The position numbers and the translations under genes are program-made. This document shows, piece after piece, positions 22,517 through 31,400 of a stretch of 64,000 nt of DNA. How positions within the stretch are numbered: the first letter of the stretch is position 1; each line of letters begins with the position of its first letter. The stretch comes from a virus. The DNA lies in the IMG/VR virus record IMGVR_UViG_3300044959_000131, positions 1-64,000 of that record, one strand, 5' to 3'. Under the pieces are notes generated by a model that saw only the letters and a list, made by a program, of their open reading frames with translations, did not search any database and was not told where the DNA came from.

Positions 22517-22627
22517 GATTCAAGGATTGGCGTCCACTTTATGTGTGGCTCGCTTACACCACGGGTAGCAGTCTATACAGTTGAGTTATCTATAAGCATT
22601 TGTGCTCGATTACTACAATCAAATGAT

Positions 22628-22699
22628 TACCGCCGGAGGGAATTGAACCCTCGACCCTTCGCTTAAAAGGCGAGTGCTCTACCACTGAGCTACGGCGGT
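22628..22699 (-). tRNA. tRNA-Lys (anticodon TTT)
   Basis: 72 bases. Acceptor ACCGCCG/CGGCGGT, A73, loop CTTTTAA reading AAA. One mismatch at the base of the anticodon stem. CCA is not encoded. Confidence 0.93.
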
Positions 22700-22739
22700 T
22701 TGATATTCGGACTTCAGCTTCAACAGGTTTTGGAGTCGC

Positions 22740-23879
22740 CTAGAACTTCTCAGCAAATCTCCAAACCACAGGAAATCTGGGCTTGTTGTACTTGGTCCAC
22801 CCTTGGAACTTGACCGTGACCTCTCTGCCGATGACCAGATTTGGGTTCTCGTAGTACCTTTTCAGGTCTTCTAGCTTACCCTTCATCTTAGCGTCGAAAG
22901 TGTCCCCATTTGGGTAATCCTTCCCGGGAGGAAGCTGACATACGAATAGCGCATGTCCTGCCATCTTTCCACGACCTTCTTTCACTCCGATGACGGTGAA
23001 TTCCTCATCCATGAATGTCTTCAACTTCTGAAGGTCAACGCTTCGCCTCTCCACGTACTTACCGTGCGCGTTGCGAACCATGGCTCCCTCATATCCGAGG
23101 GCATTGAATTCCTCGAACGCAACCATCATCTCATCCTCATCCTCAACTTTGATGGTCTCAACGAGCTTGATGGGAGAGCTTGTTGAATTGCGCGCCGAGA
23201 ATACACTTCTGAGCCAGTTGAATCGCTCCTCGAAGGTTCCTGGCATGTTGATATCGTAGATATGGTACTCCACCACCTCATGACCGGGCTCCGGAGCTGA
23301 AGAACGGATGAAGTGTGTGAGCTCCTCGAACCGATTTCGGAAATCGTGATTGTAGAGTTCTCCATCGGGGAGAATCTTCCCAGGGAACTCATGAAACAGT
23401 TCGTAGAGAGCCTCTGCAATATGAGGCATCGACGTGATGGGTTTCCGAGTCCGAGACCAGAGCGTTACGTCCCTATCAGCTATGACCGCCGTGCAGCGAT
23501 GGCCGTCAAGCTTCGGCTGAACATAGGCCGGGAACACGATTGAGTCGCCCCTCTCGCTGTAATTGTGAGCCAGCATAGGGAAGTATCCTCCTTCGATTAC
23601 GGAGTCCACCTTCCCTTGTTTTGCATCTTCCAGGCTCTGGACGTACCCGTTCTTGAGCTTTTTCTTCCACTGTGACTCTGCTTCTGCCTCTGCTTGTTGA
23701 ACTGGTGTTGTCTCGTTGGAGCGGCCTATATTCTTGCCCTCCTTTACAACATCTTCAATTTCCTGAATCTTACCGCCAACTTGACCGAACCGGGTTATGA
23801 TTACGTTTCCCCTGGTCTCGATCTCCCACATCTGGTATGCGCCGGTACTTGTCTTCTTGAAAAGTCTTGGAAACTTCAA
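22740..23879 (-). CDS. ATP-dependent DNA ligase with an N-terminal WGR domain
   Basis: 379 aa from TTG 23879, chosen because GGAG lies 6 bases upstream; an open frame continues to 24032 but enters the divergent gene. Residues 1-80 form a WGR domain (YQMWEIETRGNVIITRFGQVG). The ligase catalytic core follows: YVQPKLDGHR with the adenylation Lys123, then DGELYNHDF, YEGAMVRN and KLKTFMDEEFTVIG, nucleotidyltransferase motifs III-V. A C-terminal OB-fold (REVTVKFQGWTKYNKPRFPVVWRF) ends the protein. WGR domains bind DNA in PARPs and some bacterial proteins, so this fusion may direct the ligase to ends or nicks. Confidence 0.85.
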   Translation of the reverse strand: MKFPRLFKKTSTGAYQMWEIETRGNVIITRFGQVGGKIQEIEDVVKEGKNIGRSNETTPVQQAEAEAESQWKKKLKNGYVQSLEDAKQGKVDSVIEGGYFPMLAHNYSERGDSIVFPAYVQPKLDGHRCTAVIADRDVTLWSRTRKPITSMPHIAEALYELFHEFPGKILPDGELYNHDFRNRFEELTHFIRSSAPEPGHEVVEYHIYDINMPGTFEERFNWLRSVFSARNSTSSPIKLVETIKVEDEDEMMVAFEEFNALGYEGAMVRNAHGKYVERRSVDLQKLKTFMDEEFTVIGVKEGRGKMAGHALFVCQLPPGKDYPNGDTFDAKMKGKLEDLKRYYENPNLVIGREVTVKFQGWTKYNKPRFPVVWRFAEKF

Positions 23880-23993
23880 GGCTGACTCCAGTTGAATCTT
23901 TGGATCGTATCTGAGAAGATGTAAACGCTCTGATTTACAACCCTCGCCCAAATTACTACCCGAGACTATTGATATATTGGAGAAGGACGCTCG

Positions 23994-24200
23994 ATGAAAG
24001 ACGTCATCGTTCGTTTCGCCGACGAACATCAAGGGAAATCGAAAGAGGAGCTGTCTGCAATCCTGGACAGAGAGATTGAGAAGTTTTCTCAGTACATGTC
24101 GACGATCGGAGATTGGAAAGCCGTAGGTCCGTTAAGCGCACCCGAACGGGCGCTCATAAAGACCTACCTGGTCCAGAAAGTCACCGGCAAAATCGATTGA
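23994..24200 (+). CDS. small helical hypothetical protein
   Basis: 68 aa with GGAGAAGG upstream of the ATG. Entirely helical in appearance, with charged heptads. It is divergent from the ligase gene, sharing the 114-base region 23880-23993. It is followed closely by the Zn-binding gene. No family named. Confidence 0.7.
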   Translation: MKDVIVRFADEHQGKSKEELSAILDREIEKFSQYMSTIGDWKAVGPLSAPERALIKTYLVQKVTGKID

Positions 24201-24211
24201 GGAGTTCATTG

Positions 24212-24526
24212 ATGGCCAGGCAAGAAGTCGTAATGATCAAGTGCGACCGATGCGGGCGGGAGGAGCTCCAGCCTGCGTCCACTCAAGTAGAGAAACTGGC
24301 TCCAGACTTTGAAAGCCAGTTCAAGGGTAATAGGATATGCTATCAGGATGTCTGCAAGCGGTGCGAGGATACAATCAGCTTGGCACTCCAGAGACTAAAA
24401 GAGTGGGATCGTGACCTGAAGTCGTTGATGGGTCCTATCGTCTCGCCAAACGAGGCACCGCCTGTAACTCCTGCTCCAGACTATAGTCCGCCGAAGCCAC
24501 ATTCGGCAGCTTCTATGAAGCGGTAA
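24212..24526 (+). CDS. zinc-finger hypothetical protein
   Basis: 104 aa from ATG 24212 (GGAG 7 bases upstream); an upstream in-frame reading overlaps the preceding gene and is rejected. CDRCGREE (about 11-18) and CKRCED (about 48-53) form a two-pair zinc finger; the C-terminal 30 residues are Pro/Ser-rich. It ends before the terminator at 24561. Confidence 0.7.
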   Translation: MARQEVVMIKCDRCGREELQPASTQVEKLAPDFESQFKGNRICYQDVCKRCEDTISLALQRLKEWDRDLKSLMGPIVSPNEAPPVTPAPDYSPPKPHSAASMKR

Positions 24527-24560
24527 TACCCTTTCCGAGAAGTCCCCCACCGGCAAGGGT

Positions 24561-24600
24561 GAGCCGGCCAGGTTGCAGCCTGGCCGGCTCTTCTTTCTAT
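24561..24600. terminator. strong intrinsic terminator between convergent genes
   Basis: GAGCCGGCCAGG and CCTGGCCGGCTC form a perfect 12-bp stem with a 6-base loop, followed by TTCTTTCTAT. It lies between the plus gene ending at 24526 and the minus gene ending at 24662 and probably serves both. Confidence 0.85.
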
Positions 24601-24661
24601 AAGGCTAAGAAAACCGACGACTATGGGTCGTCTGGCCATCTACTCTCTTATGCCGAAATAA

Positions 24662-27610
24662 CTACCGAATTGGGCAACCGCCTTTGCACTCGTCCTCGAC
24701 CTGTACGACTTCCTTACGACCTGTATAGGCGTCCCACTCTTCCTTGCTTACCTTCTGGTATGGGGCATTCTTTCGGCTCTTCTCCGGGAAGAACGTTGTT
24801 CCTTTGATGAATGGGATGGCCTCGATGAAGAGCCTCTCCATCTCTTCCTCAGAGGGCATCTTGTCCTCTGGCATGTTGATTGTGAAAGAGATAGCGTTGT
24901 CGGCGTAGCATTCCTGTAACATCATCTGCGTGCCCAAGGAGTCTTCGAGGCTGATCTCATCTTGACTCTCGATGAGTTCGTCTGGGTCGAGACCTTTTGA
25001 TCTGAGAATCTCCATTATCGGATCCTCGCACCAGTACTCGACAATCTCGGTATTATTCGCGTCTTCGTCTTTGTATGTCTTGTATCCCTCAATCTTCTTT
25101 ACCTGGAGCTCTGGGTCCGTATCAGCGTATCTGACGAGCCTCTTGAACCTCTTGTAAATGATGGCTTGCCCACTTGCCGATACACCCGGCATGAGGGAAA
25201 TGGTTCCTGTTGGAGCAAGAGCAGTATTCTTTACCGGAGTCGGAATTCCCAACATCTGAGAGTAACGACGTGCCTCGCTTTCTACGACGTTCTTGAAACG
25301 TCGCAGCTCTTGCTTGACGTTTTCATTCTTCCAGGCAGATGAATACTTTTCTTGGAATCGAAGAGCGAGCCATCCATGGTATCCTAAGAATCCGACTCCG
25401 ATTCTGCGGTTCCTTGATACGACCTCCCGCTGGCGAGGTTGTGGAATGTCGCCGTATGTGGCTCTGATGAGCCATCTTGTCATCAACCTGAATGCTTCCT
25501 CTGCATCAGCTTGAGGTCGGTTCGCGAAATACTGCAGGTTGACGTGTCCCAAGTTGCAGTTGCAAGTCAAGACACCTGCGGCAAGTGTGAACCTCTCGAC
25601 ACCTGGAACCGTCACGCAGTAGACCGGCACCTTCTCTTCAAGAGGTTCGATGGACACCACCTGCCACGCGAGTCCGTCTGTATCGGGGCGGCAGAGAGTG
25701 AAGAACATAAGAGGGTTCTTCCTCTTTCCGTAGTTAGTCTCGGTTGTGCCACTATCTTTCGCGGCCCTGAGAACCCAACCCGCTGCGGCTGCATTCTCCC
25801 TCAACCATGTCTCAGCTTGTGGGTGCGAGGATCCGAGGTGTAGGGTCCCATTTTCCTTTTCAGTGGCGTCTGCCATTCCCCAACCAGTGATGAAGCCCGA
25901 GAGGTAGTCTGAACCTTCAGAACCGTCTGGAAACTCTTTGAGGTTCTTCTCGGACTTCAACCACGCCTCAGGAGCCCCGTCGCACGACTGTGGGTAGGTG
26001 AGATGGTCGAAGAACTTGGCCATCTCTTCAGCTTTGTCTCCAAAGAGGCGAATGCGGTGACGCCACGCACCGTCGGCATACTGCCTATCTGCAGAGCCGT
26101 CTCCGAAGATGATGCCGTGTTGAACTCCTTTCTTATAGTCCTCGTTCTTTTCGAACGGGGCAGCGCTCATTGGGATGACGTCACCAACATGGAGAGAGTC
26201 TGTGACAGTACCGTCGATCCTCTCCCAGCGATGATTTGGGGTCACAACGATGTCGACGCGATAGTTGCTCCTCGTTTTCTGATAGCCCTCAGAACCGGTG
26301 TTCCGACGTACTGGGGCGAGTACGACGCGCTGAACGATTTGCTCACCGAATTGCCTGACGACACCAGGCTTCCAGCCCTGCGGTGTTGGTACGGTTACTG
26401 TCTGCCCAACTACGTCGATGAAGCGAACAGCTCCGTACTCTTTCGTTATGAATTTAACGTCACCAGCAAAGCAATTTTCCCACATCTGCAATCCGATTTC
26501 ACCGCACGGATTTGGGCAGAACATCTTCTCTGGCTCTCGCTCCCCTTTCATTGCGAGGCTTCGATTCCAGAGTCCTGGCTCTCCATTCAATCTCTTACCA
26601 AGGATGACTGCTCGAGCCACTTCCTTGGCATGTTTGTCTCCAATCTTGTAGGCCTCGATGAACTCGTCATCGACTTCAACAGAGATGTTCGTACTCCAAT
26701 GCAGTCCATCTGTTCTCTTGCAGTTAATGAACTCGAAGATGTCACTGTCCTTCCAGTTCTTGACAGACATCCTAGACGAACGACGCTTTCCACCTGAAAT
26801 GACACAAGAGGCGAGAATATGGTCCATCATCATTGCGTCGAGAGATGTCAGTCTACGTCCGTGGCAAGAGTTTAACTGCTTGCATACGTCGTGAAGCATC
26901 AAGACGAGAGGACCTGGTCCGCACGAGATTCCGCCAGAAGTTTTTAGAGGAAGGCCACGTGCTCTGATCTTCGACACGTCTATGACGAGCGTGGCCTCCT
27001 CACCTGACGATCGGTCCCATGCGGTCTTGAGCAAGAAATCGATCGCTTCGCACCATCCTTCTCGACTGTCTTCAACGACAAGTCTACTTGCCCTAGAGAG
27101 ACCGTTGTGGTCTGAGATCAGATGGAAGAAGTCCGAGTAGTTTGGGTGGTCTTTTCGGCAGGTGATGTGGAGATCAATTCGGCGGGCGATTGGAGGTAGC
27201 TGCTCCAGATAACGATTCGAGTAGTTCGAACCAACACCTCCTCCCTGCATCAGTTCATCAAATAGGAAAGTGAAGTGGTCTTCCGGCCTCTCTGGATCCC
27301 AGCCCGATGCGTTGCAGTTGAACAGGAACTGACGACCTTTCACACCTGAGGCGTAGAGATGGCGGCCTGCTGGGATAATCCCAAACTCCAGCATCAAGTT
27401 AATTAGCTTCCCTCGTTCATCCGGTTCGATGAAGGAGGAATCTACGAGTGATAGGTTTCCATCGACGGCCCTGATGACAGTTTCTTGATAAGTCTCGTTC
27501 TCGCCGTTCGATTTAGTCCGACTGTAGGAGCGTTTGTATACCTGTTCTCCGATAGGTCCCCACTTCACTCTGTAGTTCTTGATGTTCTCTGGGATTTTGC
27601 TTTCGATCAT
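24662..27610 (-). CDS. nrdJ: class II (adenosylcobalamin-dependent) ribonucleotide reductase with intein
   Basis: 982 aa, of which 677 are extein. FLFNCNASG has the first redox Cys (99), the thiyl-radical region MFCPNPCGEIG (363-373) contains Cys369 and Glu371, and DECKGGCPIR ends the protein with the dithiol pair Cys975/Cys979. This is the layout of Lactobacillus-type ribonucleoside-triphosphate reductase; the KGTTFFPEKSRKNAPY segment also fits. It would make dNTPs without oxygen or a partner subunit but needs B12. An intein interrupts residues 380-684. ATG 27610 has AAGGAG upstream and a promoter-like sequence at 27779-27808. Confidence 0.9.
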   Translation of the reverse strand: MIESKIPENIKNYRVKWGPIGEQVYKRSYSRTKSNGENETYQETVIRAVDGNLSLVDSSFIEPDERGKLINLMLEFGIIPAGRHLYASGVKGRQFLFNCNASGWDPERPEDHFTFLFDELMQGGGVGSNYSNRYLEQLPPIARRIDLHITCRKDHPNYSDFFHLISDHNGLSRASRLVVEDSREGWCEAIDFLLKTAWDRSSGEEATLVIDVSKIRARGLPLKTSGGISCGPGPLVLMLHDVCKQLNSCHGRRLTSLDAMMMDHILASCVISGGKRRSSRMSVKNWKDSDIFEFINCKRTDGLHWSTNISVEVDDEFIEAYKIGDKHAKEVARAVILGKRLNGEPGLWNRSLAMKGEREPEKMFCPNPCGEIGLQMWENCFAGDVKFITKEYGAVRFIDVVGQTVTVPTPQGWKPGVVRQFGEQIVQRVVLAPVRRNTGSEGYQKTRSNYRVDIVVTPNHRWERIDGTVTDSLHVGDVIPMSAAPFEKNEDYKKGVQHGIIFGDGSADRQYADGAWRHRIRLFGDKAEEMAKFFDHLTYPQSCDGAPEAWLKSEKNLKEFPDGSEGSDYLSGFITGWGMADATEKENGTLHLGSSHPQAETWLRENAAAAGWVLRAAKDSGTTETNYGKRKNPLMFFTLCRPDTDGLAWQVVSIEPLEEKVPVYCVTVPGVERFTLAAGVLTCNCNLGHVNLQYFANRPQADAEEAFRLMTRWLIRATYGDIPQPRQREVVSRNRRIGVGFLGYHGWLALRFQEKYSSAWKNENVKQELRRFKNVVESEARRYSQMLGIPTPVKNTALAPTGTISLMPGVSASGQAIIYKRFKRLVRYADTDPELQVKKIEGYKTYKDEDANNTEIVEYWCEDPIMEILRSKGLDPDELIESQDEISLEDSLGTQMMLQECYADNAISFTINMPEDKMPSEEEMERLFIEAIPFIKGTTFFPEKSRKNAPYQKVSKEEWDAYTGRKEVVQVEDECKGGCPIR
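25559..26473 (-). mobile_element. intein with LAGLIDADG homing endonuclease, inside nrdJ
   Basis: 305 aa, residues 380-684 of the host protein. It begins CFAGDVKF (Cys1, block A); block B is VVTPNHRWER (T457-H460). The C-terminus is PVYCVTVPGVERFTL...GVLTCN followed by Cys+1. The penultimate residue is Cys where His is usual. The two endonuclease motifs are HGIIFGDGS (498-506) and LSGFITGWGMAD (570-581). Removal joins WEN to CNLGHVNLQYF, restoring the conserved reductase run. Splicing and homing activity are inferred. Confidence 0.88.
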
Positions 27611-27716
27611 TTGCGGCTCCTTGAGAAAAGAGGACCCCCCAGCCGTGTGTTGGTCACACGTTGTCGGAGAGTCCTATGTGGGTGAGTTGACTAAGACCAG
27701 GAGGAACCTGGATTTG

Positions 27717-27776
27717 TCGAACGGCACGATGAAGTCCCCATTCACCAGTCACGCCTTGCAGAGCGTGGCCGTTCGA
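27717..27776 (-). promoter_or_regulatory. structured leader element upstream of nrdJ
   Basis: TCGAACGGC and GCCGTTCGA make a 9-bp closing stem enclosing a CACGC/GCGTG hairpin (three-way-junction shape). Further hairpins lie nearer the gene: CCAGG/CCTGG (27697-27711) and CGTGTG/CACACG (27644-27660). With the promoter at 27779 they would form a leader of about 160 bases. A regulatory RNA is plausible. The cobalamin riboswitch core sequences I know are not visible. Confidence 0.4.
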
Positions 27777-27778
27777 GA

Positions 27779-27808
27779 CTTATACGACCGACCCTAGAAG
27801 CTTGGCAA
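27779..27808 (-). promoter_or_regulatory. sigma70-like promoter for nrdJ
   Basis: On the minus strand TTGCCA (27808-27803) and TATAAG (27784-27779) are 18 bases apart, with transcription predicted near 27773. Consensus-based inference only. Confidence 0.5.
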
Positions 27809-27863
27809 CAGAATCGTGATTCCCTTACTGTTTCTGAGGGTTACGCGAATGAAGTCCATAGAG

Positions 27864-27912
27864 CAAGGGAAGCTGTCAGATGGCTAAGTCCGCCACCTGA
27901 CAGCTTCCCTTG
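27864..27912 (-). terminator. 16-bp hairpin after the membrane-protein gene
   Basis: CAAGGGAAGCTGTCAG and CTGACAGCTTCCCTTG form a perfect 16-bp stem with a 17-base loop that can itself fold (TGG/CCA). It begins 10 bases past the stop at 27922. There is no clear U-tract. The rest of the 27611-27921 gap holds the nrdJ promoter and leader. Confidence 0.55.
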
Positions 27913-27921
27913 TACCGTCAT

Positions 27922-28350
27922 CTACGCAGTTTTTGACGAGATGGCCTCCATGAACAGTTCATCGTTGAATCGGGCTTCGCTTATCTCGATGAACCGATTG
28001 AAGTTCACCGGTACGACAGCCTCTCCCGATTCGACGGACTCGATCGCCTTCGAGAGAAAGAAGGCTTCCTCGTCCGTCAGAATGAGCTTCTTGCCCCTCA
28101 AAAACTGCAACCGTGGGTGAGAATAGTCGTCTGAGAATTCGATGAGGTGGAAAGTTTGGTTGCCAATCGACATTTCTTCGATGTTTCTAACTATGTCGAA
28201 TCCTAGACGAGCAATTCTTCGAAGATTCTCGTTTTCGCTCTTCTCTTTCAGCAGAAGAGCTCCAGTAGACAGGCTCAAGACCTTCGGGGTCTGACGAACT
28301 ACCCAAGAGGCCGCGTACATGAATCCAAGAGCCATCAAACCTGCTACCAT
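27922..28350 (-). CDS. small membrane-anchored hypothetical protein
   Basis: 142 aa. An N-terminal hydrophobic segment (MVAGLMALGFMYAASWVV, 1-18) should insert in the membrane; the rest is soluble and mixed alpha/beta (LEFSDDYSHPRLQFLRGKK region). GGAGGA lies before the ATG. It is divergent from the tape-measure gene, with a palindrome between them. Function unknown. Confidence 0.7.
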   Translation of the reverse strand: MVAGLMALGFMYAASWVVRQTPKVLSLSTGALLLKEKSENENLRRIARLGFDIVRNIEEMSIGNQTFHLIEFSDDYSHPRLQFLRGKKLILTDEEAFFLSKAIESVESGEAVVPVNFNRFIEISEARFNDELFMEAISSKTA

Positions 28351-28374
28351 TTATTTTCCTCCTCCAGTAAAGTG

Positions 28375-28391
28375 TGGGAGCTCAGCTCCCA
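28375..28391. promoter_or_regulatory. operator-like palindrome in a divergent intergenic region
   Basis: TGGGAGCT-C-AGCTCCCA is a perfect 8-bp palindrome with a one-base centre, 25 bases upstream of the minus gene start and 82 upstream of the tape-measure start. AT-rich -10-like tracts (TATACT, TATACC) follow at 28392-28403. A binding site for a dimeric repressor is an inference. Confidence 0.4.
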
Positions 28392-28472
28392 TATACTTAT
28401 ACCCTGAATTGTCGTTGGATTTGCTATAGGTTCGTCATACCCATCACTCGTACTCCCACAAACTAGTACAGC

Positions 28473-31400
28473 ATGGCGAACAGCTACGAAATCGCCCAAA
28501 TGTTTGCCCAACAGAACGAAATGTTCATGGGGCAAAATCAGTTTGCTCAATCAATCGGCATCCCGACTACATCTGCATTCAATCAAGTCGGAATGGGTGG
28601 TCAGGGACTCGGATACATGGGATTTTTGACTCCGAGAGGGCCGGGAGGGGGATTCAATTGGGGTCAGCCTGGGATTATGGGCTACGGGCCAGGTAATACA
28701 ATTTCATCTGGTCTCATTTCTGGAGCTGGCGCTGCATTCACTGGCGGCACAATGGCTCTTGGTGCCGCAAGCATGTTCGGCATGCTTGGGAAGGCCGGAG
28801 CTATCATGGACCCGCTCGCATGGGGCGTGACAGCATTTCGGGCGATGGGTGGAGGTCTCGCAGGTGGTATCGCAGCCGCAGGTTCGGCGGCGATACCAAT
28901 TGCCGCAGGTTTGGTCATCGAGCACGGAGTCAAATCATTCGTAACCGGTGCCCAGCAACAAGCAATGATGAACACGATGCTGGGAAGCCAGTATCAGTTC
29001 TTCAATCCACTCTCGCGCACAGGTTCTGGATTTACGAGAGACGACGCCAAGTCCATTGGCGACATGATACGTCATCTGTCTCATGTACCAGAATTGATGA
29101 CGTCATACGAAGAGCTTACCAGGTTGGCAGGCAAGCTCAAATTTTCAGGCGTCATGCAGGGAGTAAGAAGCGCCGCTGAATTCCAGTCGAGATTCCGTGA
29201 GGCAATAATAACTATCCGCGAGACGGCCAAGATTCTTGGCACCACGATGGAAGAGGCGGAGCAGTTCTTTACGCAGAGCCGTGGTGCAGGTTTCTATGGG
29301 AGGAGCGCCCAGCTCAGGAACATCATGGCCGTTCAATTCACCTCTGGTTTGACCGGAGCAACAATCGGCCAGGTTGTAGCTCTTCAACAAGCCGGAGCAG
29401 ACATGGCGATGCAGATTGGTGCTCGCCGTGGATTAGGAGCAACAGCGGTTACAAACATCGCCCAGAACATAGCCCTGGCTCAACGAGAAGGCCGTCTTAG
29501 GGAGGGAGCAGTAGAAGACGTAACCGGTCTTCAAGGGCCGGAGGCACAACTCGCCCTGGCTCAGCGAATGTTCCAGGCAATGGTGCGATTTGGACAGATG
29601 GCACCTGGACGTCTGTTGATGGCTGGCATGATGAAGTACGAAGGAGGTCGGGCTGTCGGTGTCGATGAAGAACTAGCAAGAAGATTCAGCCAGGGCCTTA
29701 TCTCCGTAGAGGAGCTCAAGGAGAGGGCGAGTCGCCTAACAAATGATCAGAAGATCTCATTCACTGCACGACAGGCTGACCTCATCGCTTCTCTTGCTGG
29801 TCAAATCGGTCCAGGGGCTGCCTACAGAATGATGAGGAGTGTACTTGGTGAGGGTCGTAGCGAAGATGCCACCAATCTCATCATGCAGCGCCTTACCGGA
29901 CTGAGCGCTGGCGAAATAGACATCGCCCAAGGTATGGCTGGTATATCTGGAGACAGTGAGCAAGCACTATTTGCTCGTATCCGACAGCGTCAAGCCGAGC
30001 TCCGTGAAAGAGCGAGCCCATCAGCCATAATCAAAAGGATCAAAACACGTCTTCACGCAGCCACGTTTGGGAAGCTCGAGCAGCTTGGCGCGGAAGTGCA
30101 GCACTCAATTGCCAAGAGCGTTGACCAGTTCTTCGACGATCTCGTAGGTAGAGAAGTGTCGATGCTTACAGAGGATCGCGCAAAGGCAATCGCACAAGCC
30201 TTTGCCGGAAGCCAATCTGCCGAGGCTCGGGAGATGCTCAAGAGCCTCACTAAAATTGACACTCAAGGACTCGCAACGGTTAACCGTAGCAGAGGATTTT
30301 TGAAGACTGATAGAATCTCTGCACGGAGGTTTGCTACAGTTCTAGGGACTGGTGGACTGGCGCTTCCGTACTACGCCTTCAAGGATGCCTTGGAAGACAT
30401 TGGTTCGTTGGGAGGGCCAGAGTCTGGAATCGCACGTTTTATCGCCGGTCTCGGTGGCAAAATGACCGAAGGCCAGGTGAGGGAATTCGCAAATAAGGTG
30501 TTCGGTACATCTGACATCGCAAAACAAGTAGAGATTGCAAGGCAGCTTGCTTCTGGAGGCATCGCTGGAACTGGTGCTCAAGGTGCGATCCTTGAGATCA
30601 TGGGGGAGAAGGAATTTGACACCAAGACTAAAGCTGAACAGATGCAGTTAGTAATTGAGGGCCTTCGTACAAGAGTCCAAGACGTGGCCAGAAAGCTTGG
30701 ATTACCAGTGGATCCATCCTCGCTTGAGAAGATATCAGAGGAATCTCTTACCAACATACTTAATCAATCAAAGCTCTCTGAGAAGGAGAAGAGACTATTC
30801 AGATCATTCATCGGCGCCGCGAAGCATAGGGTTGGAGATATGGATGTATTTGCCCAGATGGCAGCGGCATCTGGATTTGGCGCGGACTTCGCTGAGATTG
30901 TAGGAGGAACTGGCAGTATAGCTGGTGACAGGGCATTTCTCCAGAACAAGCTAAAAGAGCTTGAGGGCAATAAAGAAAACAAGGCTAGTCTACTAGGTCT
31001 TATAGGTGCGACAGCTACAGAGTACCTGAAATCAAAAGGGTCGAGGGGAAGACAACTCTTGTTGGAGGTTATTAAAGATGAAGATCTTCGACTTGCATTG
31101 AAGCGTGGAAACATGAGTAACGTAATACAGAACCTTGCCACAAAGGGAATCGCGGTATCGGAAAAGGATCTGCTGGAGCTGTCTGGAATAGTCAAAAGCG
31201 AAGATTTTAACTTACGTAGCGACAAAGATGTCGCAACAGCCACAAAGCTAGTAACGGAGTACGAAACGTCTGCCAAACAGCTAGCAGGTCTACAGAGTCG
31301 AGAATTGTTATCTGAATCAGGCTCCAAGTTGTTGGCCGCTACTGATAAGGCAGGAAGAGCAGGAGAGGCGCAGAGGCGACTTGCGAAAGTACTCATCGAC

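Noticed and set aside
22320-22627. tmRNA, RNase P RNA or an additional tRNA in the gap between tRNA-Lys and tRNA-Gly
   Set aside because: No tmRNA or RNase P signature, and a tRNA-like segment near 22540-22590 has mismatched D and anticodon stems and no T-arm at the right distance.
27611-27921. Cobalamin riboswitch ahead of the B12-dependent reductase
   Set aside because: Expected by function, but the conserved cobalamin-box sequences are not visible; only generic hairpins are. Kept as a structured leader instead.
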